The notes beneath the pieces were generated by a model. That model searched no databases. It was not told where the DNA came from and was given only the letters and a program-made list of their open reading frames with translations. From Halorhabdus utahensis DSM 12940 (GTDB lineage: Archaea > Halobacteriota > Halobacteria > Halobacteriales > Haloarculaceae), in NCBI RefSeq assembly GCF_000023945.1, contig NC_013158.1, positions 1,612,001 through 1,676,000 on the forward strand: a stretch of DNA of 64,000 nucleotides. The letters run 5' to 3'. Every line of letters starts with the position of its first letter. The first letter of the stretch is position 1. Shown here in pieces: positions 26,501-36,314 of the stretch. Both the position numbers and the translations under genes were made by a program.

Positions 26501-27543
26501 GGCTCGCCGGCGTTCCTGGTTGTGTCTGTGAGGTCCACGCCAGTCACCTCCGCGAGGAACTCGGCAGCGCCCTCAACGACAGTCACCGCGACATCGGCAG
26601 GCCCGGACACCTCGACCACGACCGTCGAGGCACTCCTGTCGACGGTCACCGCCCCCAGCGCCTCGCGTGTGTCCCCGTCGGCCGTGAGACTTCGCGCCCC
26701 CGCGAGTGCGCCGTCGACGGTGGCTTTGACGTCCTCGGCGTCGGCAGCACTTTCGGCGTGCAGCCGAACGACGGCACCGACGCCGTCGTCGTCCCGATAC
26801 GCCTTGCCGGTGACCGACGTGAGCGCGACGAACTGACCCGGATCGACCATCCCGCCGATCCCGGCTGTCCCGAACGGCAACTCGTCGGGCACGCGCGCGG
26901 CGGCACCGAACGGCAGCGACCGTGTCGCCGCCAGCCGACGCCGGAGGTCGCCGTCGACGGGGTCGAGAATGCCTGCATCGACGTCCATCGCCGCCCGAAC
27001 TGCCGGCGGCGTTCCGATCGCATAGCTCCCGTCATCGATGACCCCGAGAGACGGGCCGGCGTCGCCGGATTCGTACAGCGGTCGGTCGCGGTACGTGTGG
27101 CGAGTGAGCGGGAAATCGGCCTGCTCGAGGGCGTCGACGAACGACTTCGCCGACCAGTTCGAATCGATACGGAGGCCGACGTATCGACGGTCGGTGTCCG
27201 GCCGGTATTTCGCGAAGCCGACCGCCGTCTCTGCGTCTGCCGGGTCGAGGTCAGTTCGCGTCGAAAGCGCAGCGAGCGCTGACTGGCTCTCGGCATCCGA
27301 ACCGCCATCTTCCCAGGGCAATAGCGGAGCCAGCCCCGCGTCGACGACGCGCCGCACTGCATCGTCGTCCAGAAGGGTTGCCACGTCGGCGTGGGCCACG
27401 GCCGAGACACCTGCCGGGACCGTCTCGACATCGTCCGTGGGATCCGTCCCGGACTCGCCGCCAAGCGACGTACACCCGGCCGTGAGAACCCCCAGCGTCG
27501 ACGTGCCACCGAGTCGGAGGGCCTCACGCCGACTGATTTCCAT
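26497..27543 (-). CDS. Tat-exported lipoprotein of the ABC operon
   Basis: A 348-residue protein. The twin-arginine signal SRREALRLGG is followed by a short hydrophobic stretch and lipobox LTAGC (Cys at ~24), so it is probably a lipid-anchored protein on the outer face of the membrane. The body is acidic with an alpha/beta pattern and no recognised catalytic motif. It is the first gene of an operon with the ABC-2 permease and ATPase. A role in export or sensing at the transporter is inferred from context only. Confidence 0.8.
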   Translation of the reverse strand: MEISRREALRLGGTSTLGVLTAGCTSLGGESGTDPTDDVETVPAGVSAVAHADVATLLDDDAVRRVVDAGLAPLLPWEDGGSDAESQSALAALSTRTDLDPADAETAVGFAKYRPDTDRRYVGLRIDSNWSAKSFVDALEQADFPLTRHTYRDRPLYESGDAGPSLGVIDDGSYAIGTPPAVRAAMDVDAGILDPVDGDLRRRLAATRSLPFGAAARVPDELPFGTAGIGGMVDPGQFVALTSVTGKAYRDDDGVGAVVRLHAESAADAEDVKATVDGALAGARSLTADGDTREALGAVTVDRSASTVVVEVSGPADVAVTVVEGAAEFLAEVTGVDLTDTTRNAGEP

Positions 27544-27678
27544 GCCCAGAATCTCGGGAAGATACGGTAAAAATGTACCTCACTCGGTCGATCTAAATTT
27601 ATTTTTGGATGTCATGAATGGGGTCGACGTGGTTCTGCGTATCTGCCTGTTTGGGCCTGCCATCGAGTGACGGCTTGG

Positions 27679-28197
27679 TCACTCGGTGGTGGCCCCGGTC
27701 GACTGATCTCTATTGGCTGGTTTGACTTCTTCGACGAACCCCTTCGCTTGCGCTAACGATCCGAATTCGTGTGCGCGGGTCCCGGCGACTCCCGAGTCAC
27801 CATATATATCGACTGTTGCATGGATGTTGGTGGCTTCAACATGGTCGAAGGATTGACTCACCCACTTGTCCCGGTCGGACCTGCGACTTTCGACGGTAAA
27901 CACTGCCGGATCGGTATTCCATCCGTAGAGTAATCGACTGTTCACGTCGACCCAATACAGCGGCTCCTCGTCCCCCCTCGGACTTGCGTCCATCCCTGGG
28001 ATTTCGTAACTATCTTCGTGGACAACTGTGCCATTACGTTTCACTCGCGCATCGACTTCGGCTTCTCCAAACCACGTATTATTGAGACGAACGCACCAGA
28101 GCCGGTGTTCCCGCCTGAATGGATCCAGGGCGATATAGCCCGCGCCACCGATCGCGGCTGTCCCGCCCAGCGTTGCGAGAAACGTCCGTCGGTTCAT
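27679..28197 (-). CDS. Tat-exported protein, unknown function
   Basis: A 172-residue protein with a classical Tat leader (NRRTFLATLGGTAAIGGAGY). There is no lipobox, and cleavage or an uncleaved anchor are both possible. The mature part is beta-rich (RLWCVRLNNTWFGEAEVDAR, VESRRSDRDKWVSQSF) and resembles small immunoglobulin-like exported haloarchaeal proteins. A TATA-like ataaatat about 40 nt upstream supports ATG 28197. Confidence 0.75.
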   Translation of the reverse strand: MNRRTFLATLGGTAAIGGAGYIALDPFRREHRLWCVRLNNTWFGEAEVDARVKRNGTVVHEDSYEIPGMDASPRGDEEPLYWVDVNSRLLYGWNTDPAVFTVESRRSDRDKWVSQSFDHVEATNIHATVDIYGDSGVAGTRAHEFGSLAQAKGFVEEVKPANRDQSTGATTE

Positions 28198-28353
28198 GTC
28201 GAGATCATCTTCGACCTGATTTCGAATCTTGCAGTAAATCTAATAAATATGTTCTGATCCGGAGTCGTCACCGGTCACGACGAAAGCGAGCGGGAGAAGC
28301 TGTACTCACGGGGAACGCAAAATCCATTGCCGATAGCGGTCTCGTCTGCGTGC

Positions 28354-29217
28354 TCACTCCTCACGCACGGTCACGACCGGCACCGGCGCGGACCGGACGG
28401 TCTTCTCGGCGACGCTGCCCAGCAGGATCCGATCGACGCCGCGGCGGCCGGTCGTGCCCATCACGACGGCCTGGCAGTCGTACTCGTCGACGGCCGAGAG
28501 GATCTCCTCGTCGGGCGACCCGGTCTCGACGTGTGTGCTCGCCTCGACGCCCCGCTTTTCGGCCATGGCGGCCACGTCCGAGACCGCCTCGTGGGCACCC
28601 TGGTCGAAGTCGCCGCTGGTGACGTTCGAACGCACGTCCGGCCCGAGTGCGGCGGTCTCGACCACCGAGAGCACGTCGACCGTCGCGTCCATGGCCGCCG
28701 CGAGGTCGAGGCCGTGCTCGGCGGCGCGACGCGACGCCTCGCTGCTGTCGGTCGGGAGCAGGATGCGCTCGTAGGGGAACGCGAACGTGTCCTCCTCGGT
28801 CATCCGGGCGGTGAGCACCGGGACGTCTGAGAGTCGCACCACTTTCTCGGTGACGCTGCCGAGCAGGAAGTGCGACAGCCCCTCGCGGGCGTGGGTCGGC
28901 ATCACGAGCAGGTCGTAGTCGTATTCGCTCGCGTACTCGACGATCGTCGCGGCCGGCGTTCCCTGAACGACGTCGGTACTGTACTCGACGCCGAGGGTCT
29001 CGAAGGTCTCGCCCAGGTCGGCGACGAGTTCCTCGCCACGGCGGACGAGGCCGTCGACGACCCCCTCGTCGGTGAGCGTCACGCTATATTCGTCAGTGTC
29101 GGCGACGTGCAACAGCCGGATCTCGGCGTCGAAGCGGTGGGCGATCTCGCCCGCGTGGTGGAGTACCTCGGCGTTCCCTGTCCCTTCGTCGACCGGGAGG
29201 AGGATCTGGTCGTACAT
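28354..29217 (-). CDS. Tandem universal stress protein (UspA x2)
   Basis: A 287-residue protein with two Usp domains. The first spans residues 1-140 (MYDQILLPVDEGTGNAE ... DYDLLVMPTHAREGLSHFLLG) and the second ~148-287 (YERILLPTDSSEASRRAAE ... CQAVVMGTTGRRGVDRILLG). Both end in the G-2x-G-9x-G(S/T)-type nucleotide loop (GSVTEKVVR; GSVAEKTVR), so both could bind ATP. Such proteins act in stress tolerance. It is divergent from the helicase gene. Confidence 0.92.
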   Translation of the reverse strand: MYDQILLPVDEGTGNAEVLHHAGEIAHRFDAEIRLLHVADTDEYSVTLTDEGVVDGLVRRGEELVADLGETFETLGVEYSTDVVQGTPAATIVEYASEYDYDLLVMPTHAREGLSHFLLGSVTEKVVRLSDVPVLTARMTEEDTFAFPYERILLPTDSSEASRRAAEHGLDLAAAMDATVDVLSVVETAALGPDVRSNVTSGDFDQGAHEAVSDVAAMAEKRGVEASTHVETGSPDEEILSAVDEYDCQAVVMGTTGRRGVDRILLGSVAEKTVRSAPVPVVTVREE

Positions 29218-29382
29218 AGGGTCGCATTCACTCGTTGGCAGGATAAAACAGGGGGACTGTCCGGGGTGGTTGTCCGGTCGCCGCCAGTGTCGACCGGTTG
29301 GCCAGGTATCTCGATCGGCCGATCGGGCTGGGACCCGCGACAGAAACGCCTATGCCCGGCCCGCCCCGTCTCTGACCTACGC

Positions 29383-31785
29383 GTGGCAGAGCCAGTCGAG
29401 AGCCCAAAAGCGGTGCCCGTCGCCGACGTATTGCCCGACTTCGCGCCGGCGTTTCCCTTCGAGTCGTTCAACGCGATGCAGGCCGAGACCTTGCCGGCGC
29501 TGCTCGAGCGCGACGAGAACGTCGTCGTGAGCGCGCCGACCGCCAGCGGCAAGACCGCGGTCGCGGAGGTCGCCATCGCGAAGACCATCGATCGGGGTGG
29601 GACGGCCCTCTTCCTCGCGCCGCTTCGGGCACTCACCAACGAGAAGGAGAGCGAGTGGGATCGCTTCGAGGAACTGGGCTACTCGGTGTACGTCGTCACC
29701 GGCGAGCGCGACCTCAACCCACGGCGCGCCGAGCGCGCGGACGTCCTCGTCATGACGCCCGAGAAGGCCGACTCGGCGACCCGAAAGCACGACTCCAGCC
29801 GCTACAGCTTCGTCACCGACGTCGACTGCGTGGTCATCGACGAGGTCCACTTACTCGACGCCGACCGTCGCGGGAGCGTGCTGGAGGTCACCATTTCCAG
29901 ACTTCGACGCCTCTGTGACCCCCGGATCGTCGCCCTCTCGGCGACGATGACCAACATCGGGGACGTCGCCGAGTGGCTTGAGGCCCCCGCCGAGACGACC
30001 TTCGCCTTCGGCGACGACTATCGACCGGTCCCCCTCAACGCCGACGTCAAGACCTACAGCCACGGCGAGAACGCCTTCGCCGACAAATACCGCCGGCTGT
30101 ATCGAGCCCTCGATCTCGTCGAACCCCACCTCCGGGAGGACGGGCAGTCACTCGTGTTCGTCTCCTCCCGGCAGGACACGGTCCAGGCGGCCAAGAAGAC
30201 CCGCGACGAACTCGCCGAACGGGACATTCCGATCGGTGCCCGGGGCGACTACGACTTTCACAACGACGCTTCCGAACTGAACAACAACACTCTCCGGCAG
30301 TCGGTCCTCGACGGCGTCGGGTTCCACCACGCCGGCCTCTCTCGGGAGGACAAAAATCTGGTCGAGCAGTGGTTCCGCGAGGGCAAACTTGCGATCCTCT
30401 TCTCGACGTCGACGCTCGCCTGGGGCGTCAACCTGCCCGCCCGGTGTGTCGTGATCCGTGATACCAAACTCCACGATCCGCTGGAGGGCGAGGTCGACAT
30501 GAGCCCCCTCGACGTGCTTCAGATGCTCGGGCGGGCGGGCCGGCCGGGCTACGACGAACACGGGTACGCCTGGGTGATCACCGACCGTAGCGAGGCCGAC
30601 AAGTATCGGCGACTCCTCCGGGACGGCAAGGAGATCGAGTCCCGGCTGGCCGAGAGTCTGGATGCCCACCTCAACGCCGAGATCGCGATGGGGACGATCC
30701 GCGATCTCGACGACGTCCTCGACTGGCTGGAGACGACGTTCTACTACGTGCGCGCGAACAATGCCCCAGATCGCTACGACGCCGCGGGATCGCTTCGGGA
30801 GCAGGCCAGTTCCACGATGCGCGGGCTCGTCGACCGTGGCTTCGTCGAGATGGACGACGACCTCCGGGTCTCGGCGACCGCCCTCGGCCGCCTCGCCTCG
30901 CGTTTCTATCTCCGGCTGGACACCGCCCGACACTTCGGCGATCTCGCCGACGCAGCGGGCGAGCGTGAATTGAGCGAGCGAGACATACTCTCGGCCGTCG
31001 CGGGGGCCGGCGAGTTCGACAGCGTCAGCGCCCGGACCGACGAACGCGACGCCGTCCGGGCGGTCCTGGGCGACGACCGGACCGATCAGGAGACCGTCGT
31101 CGACGTCGATCTCGATTCGGGTCAGCGGAAGGTCCTGGCGATTCTGGAGGCCAGCATGCGGGGAACGACGCCGAGCGAACTCCAGAGCGACGCCTGGGTG
31201 ATCCGCCAGAACGCGAATCGCCTCCTGGCTGCACTCCAGGCCTTTCTCGCCGAGTTCGACGGCGCACGCGCGGCGAATCTCGCCCGCCGGATCGAGGCCC
31301 GCGTCGAACACGGTATCAGCGACGACGCGGTTGGACTGACCGCGATCGACGGCATCGGGTCCGGTCGGGCGAGCAAACTCGCCGCCGAGGGACTGGCGAC
31401 GCCAGCCGACGTGGTCGCGGCGGGCGTCGAGGGCCTGGTCGACGCGGGGCTGAGCGAGGGCGTCGCCGAGCGCGTCCTCGAGAGTGCACGCGACTTGCCA
31501 GTCGTCGAGATCGACTGGGGTGACTTCCCCGAGTCGATCCCCCACGGCGAGAACGAGATGTGCGAGGTGACGGTCCGGAACACGGTCGGCGGCGGGCAGG
31601 CTGGCATCCGCGTGACCGTCAACAGCGTCGAGATGACTGCGAGCGAGACCTACCTTGGCGAGGCGACGCTTCCGGTCGGCGTCTTCGGGGGTGACGCCGA
31701 CGAACTGACTTTCCGGGTCGAAGTGTCGTTCCCGGAACTCCCGATTCAGCCGGTCGTCGAGACGCGGACTGTCGAAGTTGTCTGA
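29383..31785 (+). CDS. Superfamily 2 DNA helicase, Hel308/Ski2-like
   Basis: An 800-residue helicase. Q-like N-terminal segment FESFNAMQAETLPALL; Walker A APTASGKT (51-58); motif Ia PLRALTNEK; TPEKAD; Walker B VIDEVHLLD; motif III SATMTN; motif IV FVSSRQ; motif V STLAWGVNLPA; motif VI LGRAGRPG. A winged-helix and ratchet region follows, a helix-hairpin-helix (IDGIGSGRASKLAAEGLATP), and a C-terminal beta-sandwich of about 85 residues (VRNTVGGGQAGIRVTVNSVE), an order seen in Ski2/Brr2-type enzymes. It probably remodels stalled forks or recombination intermediates. Start is GTG 29383, supported by cctatgcc about 30 nt upstream. Confidence 0.9.
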   Translation: MAEPVESPKAVPVADVLPDFAPAFPFESFNAMQAETLPALLERDENVVVSAPTASGKTAVAEVAIAKTIDRGGTALFLAPLRALTNEKESEWDRFEELGYSVYVVTGERDLNPRRAERADVLVMTPEKADSATRKHDSSRYSFVTDVDCVVIDEVHLLDADRRGSVLEVTISRLRRLCDPRIVALSATMTNIGDVAEWLEAPAETTFAFGDDYRPVPLNADVKTYSHGENAFADKYRRLYRALDLVEPHLREDGQSLVFVSSRQDTVQAAKKTRDELAERDIPIGARGDYDFHNDASELNNNTLRQSVLDGVGFHHAGLSREDKNLVEQWFREGKLAILFSTSTLAWGVNLPARCVVIRDTKLHDPLEGEVDMSPLDVLQMLGRAGRPGYDEHGYAWVITDRSEADKYRRLLRDGKEIESRLAESLDAHLNAEIAMGTIRDLDDVLDWLETTFYYVRANNAPDRYDAAGSLREQASSTMRGLVDRGFVEMDDDLRVSATALGRLASRFYLRLDTARHFGDLADAAGERELSERDILSAVAGAGEFDSVSARTDERDAVRAVLGDDRTDQETVVDVDLDSGQRKVLAILEASMRGTTPSELQSDAWVIRQNANRLLAALQAFLAEFDGARAANLARRIEARVEHGISDDAVGLTAIDGIGSGRASKLAAEGLATPADVVAAGVEGLVDAGLSEGVAERVLESARDLPVVEIDWGDFPESIPHGENEMCEVTVRNTVGGGQAGIRVTVNSVEMTASETYLGEATLPVGVFGGDADELTFRVEVSFPELPIQPVVETRTVEVV

Positions 31786-31958
31786 GCGACGACCCTGTCG
31801 AAACTCCGGGTGGTATATGGGTACAAATCATATCGCCAGTTCCATAGCAGTCCAGCAGTATGGGACCGGGGAACGTAGTACGAGGCGATCGTTTGTCACT
31901 GTGTCCTCCTAAATCAGGTGGAATGCTCCGTTCAGATCATTCGGCCCACACCACTCAT

Positions 31959-33179
31959 CTACGAACTCTCTCCTTCTCCCACATAATATTCCACGGCGGT
32001 CAAAAGTGACCCGTGGTTCCCTGGTAACGGCAAATACCACGGTGTTGGATCTATCACGTCCATTTCTGCTTCGGTGCGGAGCACTTTCTCCCCGTCCGCA
32101 AACTCGTCTGCGACTCTGGCTGCGCTCGCCGCGAACACCGTCGGTGTTGCTTGTGTCTTCGCCCACGTGTGTTCCCATCTGATAGCATCAGCAGGATGGC
32201 CGTGCTTGATCAGCTGAATTTCGTCGGGCTCGTTGCTCCAACTCAGATCAATACTGACTGGCGTGACACCGGCATCCATCGAGAACCCCGTAATGTCCGA
32301 AGGGGCTTCGTTTTTGTAGGTTGGTGCCCCCTCGATCTGGCGAACTTCGTTTCTGGTGGCCACACCGTAGTCATGGGTGGGCTCAAACGCCTCGAGCTTG
32401 TAGTGCTTGAAACCGTCCTCATTTATGGCTTCACCTGGCCGCAGTTCGTACTCGCTCAGCGTGCTGATGAGTTGCTTGCCGTCTCGTTTCTGCCGGAAGA
32501 CATATTCATCGACGAACAGTTGTCCGTACGCCCGTTCCACATCCTTGTTGGTAAACTGATCTCTGCCGGCGGCCTCCCCGATCGTGACTCTGCGCCCACT
32601 CGTATCAGGACACCCCCACTGGTCGGTCCACGCTTCGAGATTCGTGGCATCCGAGAACAGGCCGCTTGGCTCGAAGCACCCACCCGATCGTGCTGAAACC
32701 GTTCGATCAGTTGCGCCTTTCATTCCTTCGTGTACCCTTTCGACGGCGCTTTGAGCGGTCCTTTCGTCACTGGCCGCGCCGGTTGTGGCCTCGCTGTCAC
32801 GGCGTTGGCGTCCCCCCGTCGTGTCGTGGGATCGTCGTCGTTCGTCGCCACGGCCGGTACTGACACTCCCGAGTAGGTAATCGACATGCCCGCTACTATC
32901 GACTGCAACTCGATAGCCGACGACGGCTTCGTTCTCACCGGTCACCGGCGACGGCATCATCGCAGCAGCATCCCCACCGTTCGACTGGGCCGAGATCTCG
33001 TCTGTATTCTTCAGCGCCCGTCGATTGGCCGTTTTGATGTCCGCCTCTGAGAGGGGAGATTCACTCGCGCCGAAGACGGTCTCGCTGACGGTTCTCGGTC
33101 CCATCACACTGCTTAACGCAGGAACGCTTGCCAGTGCGAACGACGTAGACGCCAGCGAGAGGAACTTTCGTCGACGCAT
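31959..33179 (-). CDS. Tat-exported protein, unknown function
   Basis: A 406-residue protein with leader RRRKFLSLASTSFALASVPA, a Tat-type signal (RRxFL). The N-terminal third is low in structure and rich in Ser, Arg and Asp. Residues ~165-400 look folded, with paired cysteines (GGCFEPSG, WGCPDTSG) and aromatic beta segments (HGHPADAIRWEHTWAKTQAT, IDPTPWYLPLPGNHGSLL). No enzyme motif is recognised. It may be an archaeal surface or halocin-like secreted protein, but that is a guess. The gene stands alone. Confidence 0.7.
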   Translation of the reverse strand: MRRRKFLSLASTSFALASVPALSSVMGPRTVSETVFGASESPLSEADIKTANRRALKNTDEISAQSNGGDAAAMMPSPVTGENEAVVGYRVAVDSSGHVDYLLGSVSTGRGDERRRSHDTTGGRQRRDSEATTGAASDERTAQSAVERVHEGMKGATDRTVSARSGGCFEPSGLFSDATNLEAWTDQWGCPDTSGRRVTIGEAAGRDQFTNKDVERAYGQLFVDEYVFRQKRDGKQLISTLSEYELRPGEAINEDGFKHYKLEAFEPTHDYGVATRNEVRQIEGAPTYKNEAPSDITGFSMDAGVTPVSIDLSWSNEPDEIQLIKHGHPADAIRWEHTWAKTQATPTVFAASAARVADEFADGEKVLRTEAEMDVIDPTPWYLPLPGNHGSLLTAVEYYVGEGESS

Positions 33180-33421
33180 ATTATAAAGTCTCCAATCCGA
33201 TTATCATATCAGTCTTTCTATCCTGCTATCACATTCGCATGTTCGTGTCGGCTGAGTGGCCCCATGCTCGGGACAACCCGTTTTCGCCAAGCCGCCGCAG
33301 TGGTGTGGGTCTTCTCTTGATTAACGACGGATGCAAGTGCACATTTCGCGTGGGCATTTTCGACCGGTGGTGTGTCCAGGCAGGTGGCGTTCTCGTCGCC
33401 GATGGTATCCGTAGAACGGAA

Positions 33422-33430
33422 GCTTTTATT
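33422..33430 (+). promoter_or_regulatory. TATA box of the small membrane protein at 33455
   Basis: gcttttatt is centred about 28 nt before the ATG at 33455, which therefore beats the in-frame ATG at 33434 as the start. Confidence 0.5.
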
Positions 33431-33454
33431 TCTATGTCTACAACCAATTCACAC

Positions 33455-33661
33455 ATGTCGCTGTCAAGAGACGCGCTCCTATTCAGTATCCTTCTTATGG
33501 TGGGAGCAGTACAAGCCGAAATTGCAAGTGGTGGTTCCTCAACTACCGCAACAGACTCCGCCAACATCGCGTTTTTTCTGGGCCTAACCGCACTGTTCGG
33601 AAGCGCTATTTCGTCACTATACTCCCCCAGCCAGGATGTTGAGCCTGAGTCCGCCGAGTGA
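33455..33661 (+). CDS. Small two-helix membrane protein
   Basis: A 68-residue protein starting MSLSRDALL with two hydrophobic helices (FSILLMVGAVQAEIASGG; ANIAFFLGLTALFGSAISSL) and a short acidic tail. It is a lone gene with its own TATA box. I do not recognise the family. AT content is slightly higher than that of its neighbours, which could reflect recent acquisition. Confidence 0.55.
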   Translation: MSLSRDALLFSILLMVGAVQAEIASGGSSTTATDSANIAFFLGLTALFGSAISSLYSPSQDVEPESAE

Positions 33662-33726
33662 AACAGGCTGCTACTGCGCTGATCTGCCCCTTCTGATGTT
33701 CGCACGCGATACCTCGCCCGTCCGAA

Positions 33727-34101
33727 TCACTCCACGGGCTCGATCTGTACCGTCGCCCCGTCGTCGAGATCCGCCAGCGGACGCACGTCTTCGATCCGCG
33801 CGAGTGGCGCGACCGGGGCCGCCGCTTTCGGCGTCCCGTCGGCACTCGCCGGCGTCGGGCCCCAAAACAGTGCGATCGCCTCGCCACTCGCCCAGTAGGC
33901 GATCGTGCCGATCGGCACTTCCTCGCTCGTCCTCTCGGGTTGGCCGTCCAGACTCGCGTCGAAGTACAGTTCGTCACCCCACCGGGCCGCCTGCCCTTCG
34001 ACTGGAAGCGCGTCGACGAGCGCTCCCCGGAGGTCGGGATTGTCCTCGAGCCATTCGGCTTCGAGCGTCCGATCGTCGACGGTGAGTTCGAGGTCCGACA
34101 T
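33727..34101 (-). CDS. Cyclophilin-like (TM1367-type) protein
   Basis: A 124-residue beta-barrel protein. Segments WGDELYFDASL, VPIGTIAYWASGEAIALFWGP and the ending LADLDDGATVQIEPVE match the cyclophilin-like fold family (PF04126 type), which lacks the peptidyl-prolyl isomerase active site. Function unknown. Start MSDLELTVDD at 34101; the preceding 21 codons of the frame do not fit the fold. Confidence 0.75.
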   Translation of the reverse strand: MSDLELTVDDRTLEAEWLEDNPDLRGALVDALPVEGQAARWGDELYFDASLDGQPERTSEEVPIGTIAYWASGEAIALFWGPTPASADGTPKAAAPVAPLARIEDVRPLADLDDGATVQIEPVE

Positions 34102-34300
34102 CAGTTCCGGGTAGGCCTCCGTCTCCCTTGTAGCTGTACGGTCGTAGCGGGCATCTTGCCCCACTCACGCCTGATCAGCCCGGCATTCGATGTCGACGGA
34201 CCCGTCGCTGGATCGAACCGCCGGTACGGCATCCGTCGCCGAGGCAGCGACCGCCGTGTCGAACCGATACTTTTCTCCAATGACCGGTTGGTGGTGGAAT

Positions 34301-35584
34301 ATGGTGGTGACGGACTCGATCCTGTCGGTGGGGGGTAGCGAGCGGTCTAACGGTCGGTGGTGGGTTCGCCTTTCGCTCTTCGGTGGCCTGATCGCCGGTA
34401 TCGTGACGGTCATCTCGATCGTCTCGTTTCGGCCGGAGCAGTTCTCGGTCGCCACCGATGTCTACGCCCGGGCGGGCCGGGCAATGCTGGATGGCGAGGC
34501 GGTCTACGCCGTGAGTCCGGCCGACAATCCCGGATACACGTTCAGGTACCCACCTGTCATCGCCGCGCTCGCGATCGGGTACGGCCTCATCGGCTCGTCC
34601 GCCGCCTACCTCACGCAGGTCGGCGTCAACCTGCTCGCACTCGGTGGCCTCGCGTGGCTCGTCCTGGATCGACTCCCATCGCTGGATCGGCTCGACCGGC
34701 GGCTCGCCGCCCTCACGATCATTGCCGCGGGGCCAGTCACCAGTACGTTCGTGATGGGACAGATTTCACCGGTGATTGCTCTCTGTGTGGGTGGTGGATT
34801 TCTCATCGCCCTCGCGGACCGCGTTCGGGCCGCCGGGGTCGGATTCGGAGTTGCGGCGCTCACCAAAGTCTATCCCGGCGGGACGTGGGCCTGGCTGTTT
34901 GCCCGGCGTTCCTGGCGAGCGCTCGCCGTCGCGAGCGGGGTCCTGGCTGTCGGGTGGCTGGCGAATCTCGCGGTCGGCATCGAGTTGACCCACTCCTACG
35001 TCACGACGGTCTTACTCGAAGAGTCCTCGACAGCCGTCTTCGCGGGTGGGCCGCCGCTTCGACCGGCCTATGTGACCGTGATGCGTCCGCTGTCGGCACT
35101 GGGCGTCTCGGGTCCGTGGCTCTGGATCGGGGCTGGTGCTATCGTCGGCCCGCCAGTGCTCGCGTGCTACCGTCGACTCGACGAACCGGCCGGTGCCGAA
35201 ACGGCCTTTCTCGCGACGGTTATCGGTCTGCTGGCGGTCGTCCCGTTGGAATGGTTTTACTTCACGATCGCTGTCGCGCCGCTCGTTCTGGTCGCCTACC
35301 GGATCGAGACCCATCCGGCAGTGGTCGTCCTCGCGATCGGCACACTCTTGCTCTGGGTCGTCGTCCCACCTGCGTCCCTGGCCATGCTGGCGAGCGATCT
35401 GCCGGCCGGCCTCAGTGGGGCCATCGAATGGCTGGCTGTGGACGTCTTCCGACGGGTTCAGCCCCCGCTGATCGGCGCGTTCCTCGTGCTCGGTGCCTGT
35501 GTCTGGGTCCAGCACGACCTGGCGCGCGGCCGGGCCGTCTGTCGCGGGACGGCCGACGAGGAGACGTCGTTCACTCCGGACTGA
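34301..35584 (+). CDS. GT87/DUF2029-type membrane mannosyltransferase
   Basis: A 427-residue protein with about 10 transmembrane helices. Characteristic features are an early loop with D-V-Y-A-R (FSVATDVYARAG), the YTFRYPPVIAALAIGYGL motif (YPP), and the GQISPVIALCVGGGFLIAL segment. This is the pattern of polyprenol-phosphate-mannose dependent glycosyltransferases acting on the external side of the membrane. It probably functions in glycolipid or S-layer glycan synthesis. Start ATG 34301 (MVVTDSILS) is preferred from a TATA-like gatactttt; ATG 34280 is an alternative. Confidence 0.82.
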   Translation: MVVTDSILSVGGSERSNGRWWVRLSLFGGLIAGIVTVISIVSFRPEQFSVATDVYARAGRAMLDGEAVYAVSPADNPGYTFRYPPVIAALAIGYGLIGSSAAYLTQVGVNLLALGGLAWLVLDRLPSLDRLDRRLAALTIIAAGPVTSTFVMGQISPVIALCVGGGFLIALADRVRAAGVGFGVAALTKVYPGGTWAWLFARRSWRALAVASGVLAVGWLANLAVGIELTHSYVTTVLLEESSTAVFAGGPPLRPAYVTVMRPLSALGVSGPWLWIGAGAIVGPPVLACYRRLDEPAGAETAFLATVIGLLAVVPLEWFYFTIAVAPLVLVAYRIETHPAVVVLAIGTLLLWVVVPPASLAMLASDLPAGLSGAIEWLAVDVFRRVQPPLIGAFLVLGACVWVQHDLARGRAVCRGTADEETSFTPD

Positions 35585-35596
35585 GACGGTCGGTGC

Positions 35597-36238
35597 TTAC
35601 AATCGTTCGAGCAGGCGCTCCCGCAACTCCGCGACATCCTCGGCGACGACATCCGGGATCGAGCGGTCGATGTCGTTGTGGACGCCGGTGAAGCCGATCG
35701 TAAACGCACCGGCCGCTTTCGCCGCGCTCGCGCCGTTCGTCGAGTCCTCGATCGCAATACAGTCAGTGGGATCCTCGCCGGCAAGCTCGGCGGCCCGCTC
35801 GTAGACGTCGGCCGCCGGCTTGCCGCGTTCGACATCGGCCGCGCTGACGATCGCGTCGAAATCGTCTTCGAGATCGAACCGGTCGAGCACGACGTCGATC
35901 CAGTGGTGTGGCGAGGAGGTCACCAGCGAGACGCTGTTGCCCTCGGCGCGAACGTCCCGGAGGAGTTCGGGAACGCCCGCGACGATCTCGGCCTCCTCGC
36001 CGTAGATCTGTCGGCCCGCTTCCTCGAAGAGTTCGAGAAATTCCTCGCGAGAGATCGCCGCGCCGTAGTTGTCGTCGAGGTAGTCGTAGATCTCGCGGTA
36101 GTACATGCCCGTGGTCTCCTCTGGCGGGACCTCCTGATCGGGGACCGTCGCCGGGTAGATGTCCTCGCTCTCGTGGCGCTTCCAGTGGGCCTCGGAACTG
36201 ACGATCACGCCGTCCATGTCACAGAGGACTGCAGTCAT
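35597..36238 (-). CDS. HAD-superfamily phosphatase (beta-phosphoglucomutase-like)
   Basis: A 213-residue enzyme with motif I CDMDGVIV (nucleophile Asp7, acid/base Asp9), a helical cap of about residues 15-85, motif II VTSS, motif III Lys in ERGKPAADVYERAAE, and motif IV IEDSTNGASAAKAAG. It resembles the PGM-B/phosphatase subfamily. The substrate is unknown. It is convergent with the mannosyltransferase gene, 12 nt apart, with no evidence of a functional link. Confidence 0.88.
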   Translation of the reverse strand: MTAVLCDMDGVIVSSEAHWKRHESEDIYPATVPDQEVPPEETTGMYYREIYDYLDDNYGAAISREEFLELFEEAGRQIYGEEAEIVAGVPELLRDVRAEGNSVSLVTSSPHHWIDVVLDRFDLEDDFDAIVSAADVERGKPAADVYERAAELAGEDPTDCIAIEDSTNGASAAKAAGAFTIGFTGVHNDIDRSIPDVVAEDVAELRERLLERL

Positions 36239-36314
36239 ACTTCAACGTTCGCCAGGCGAGACAAAGCCGTGGCGGTTCGTGGGTGGCCGAGCAACGGTGT
36301 CGCTGTGAGTCTCG

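Noticed and set aside
30148-31545. 465-codon minus-strand frame
   Set aside because: Antisense to the helicase gene; no acidic bias or known domain.
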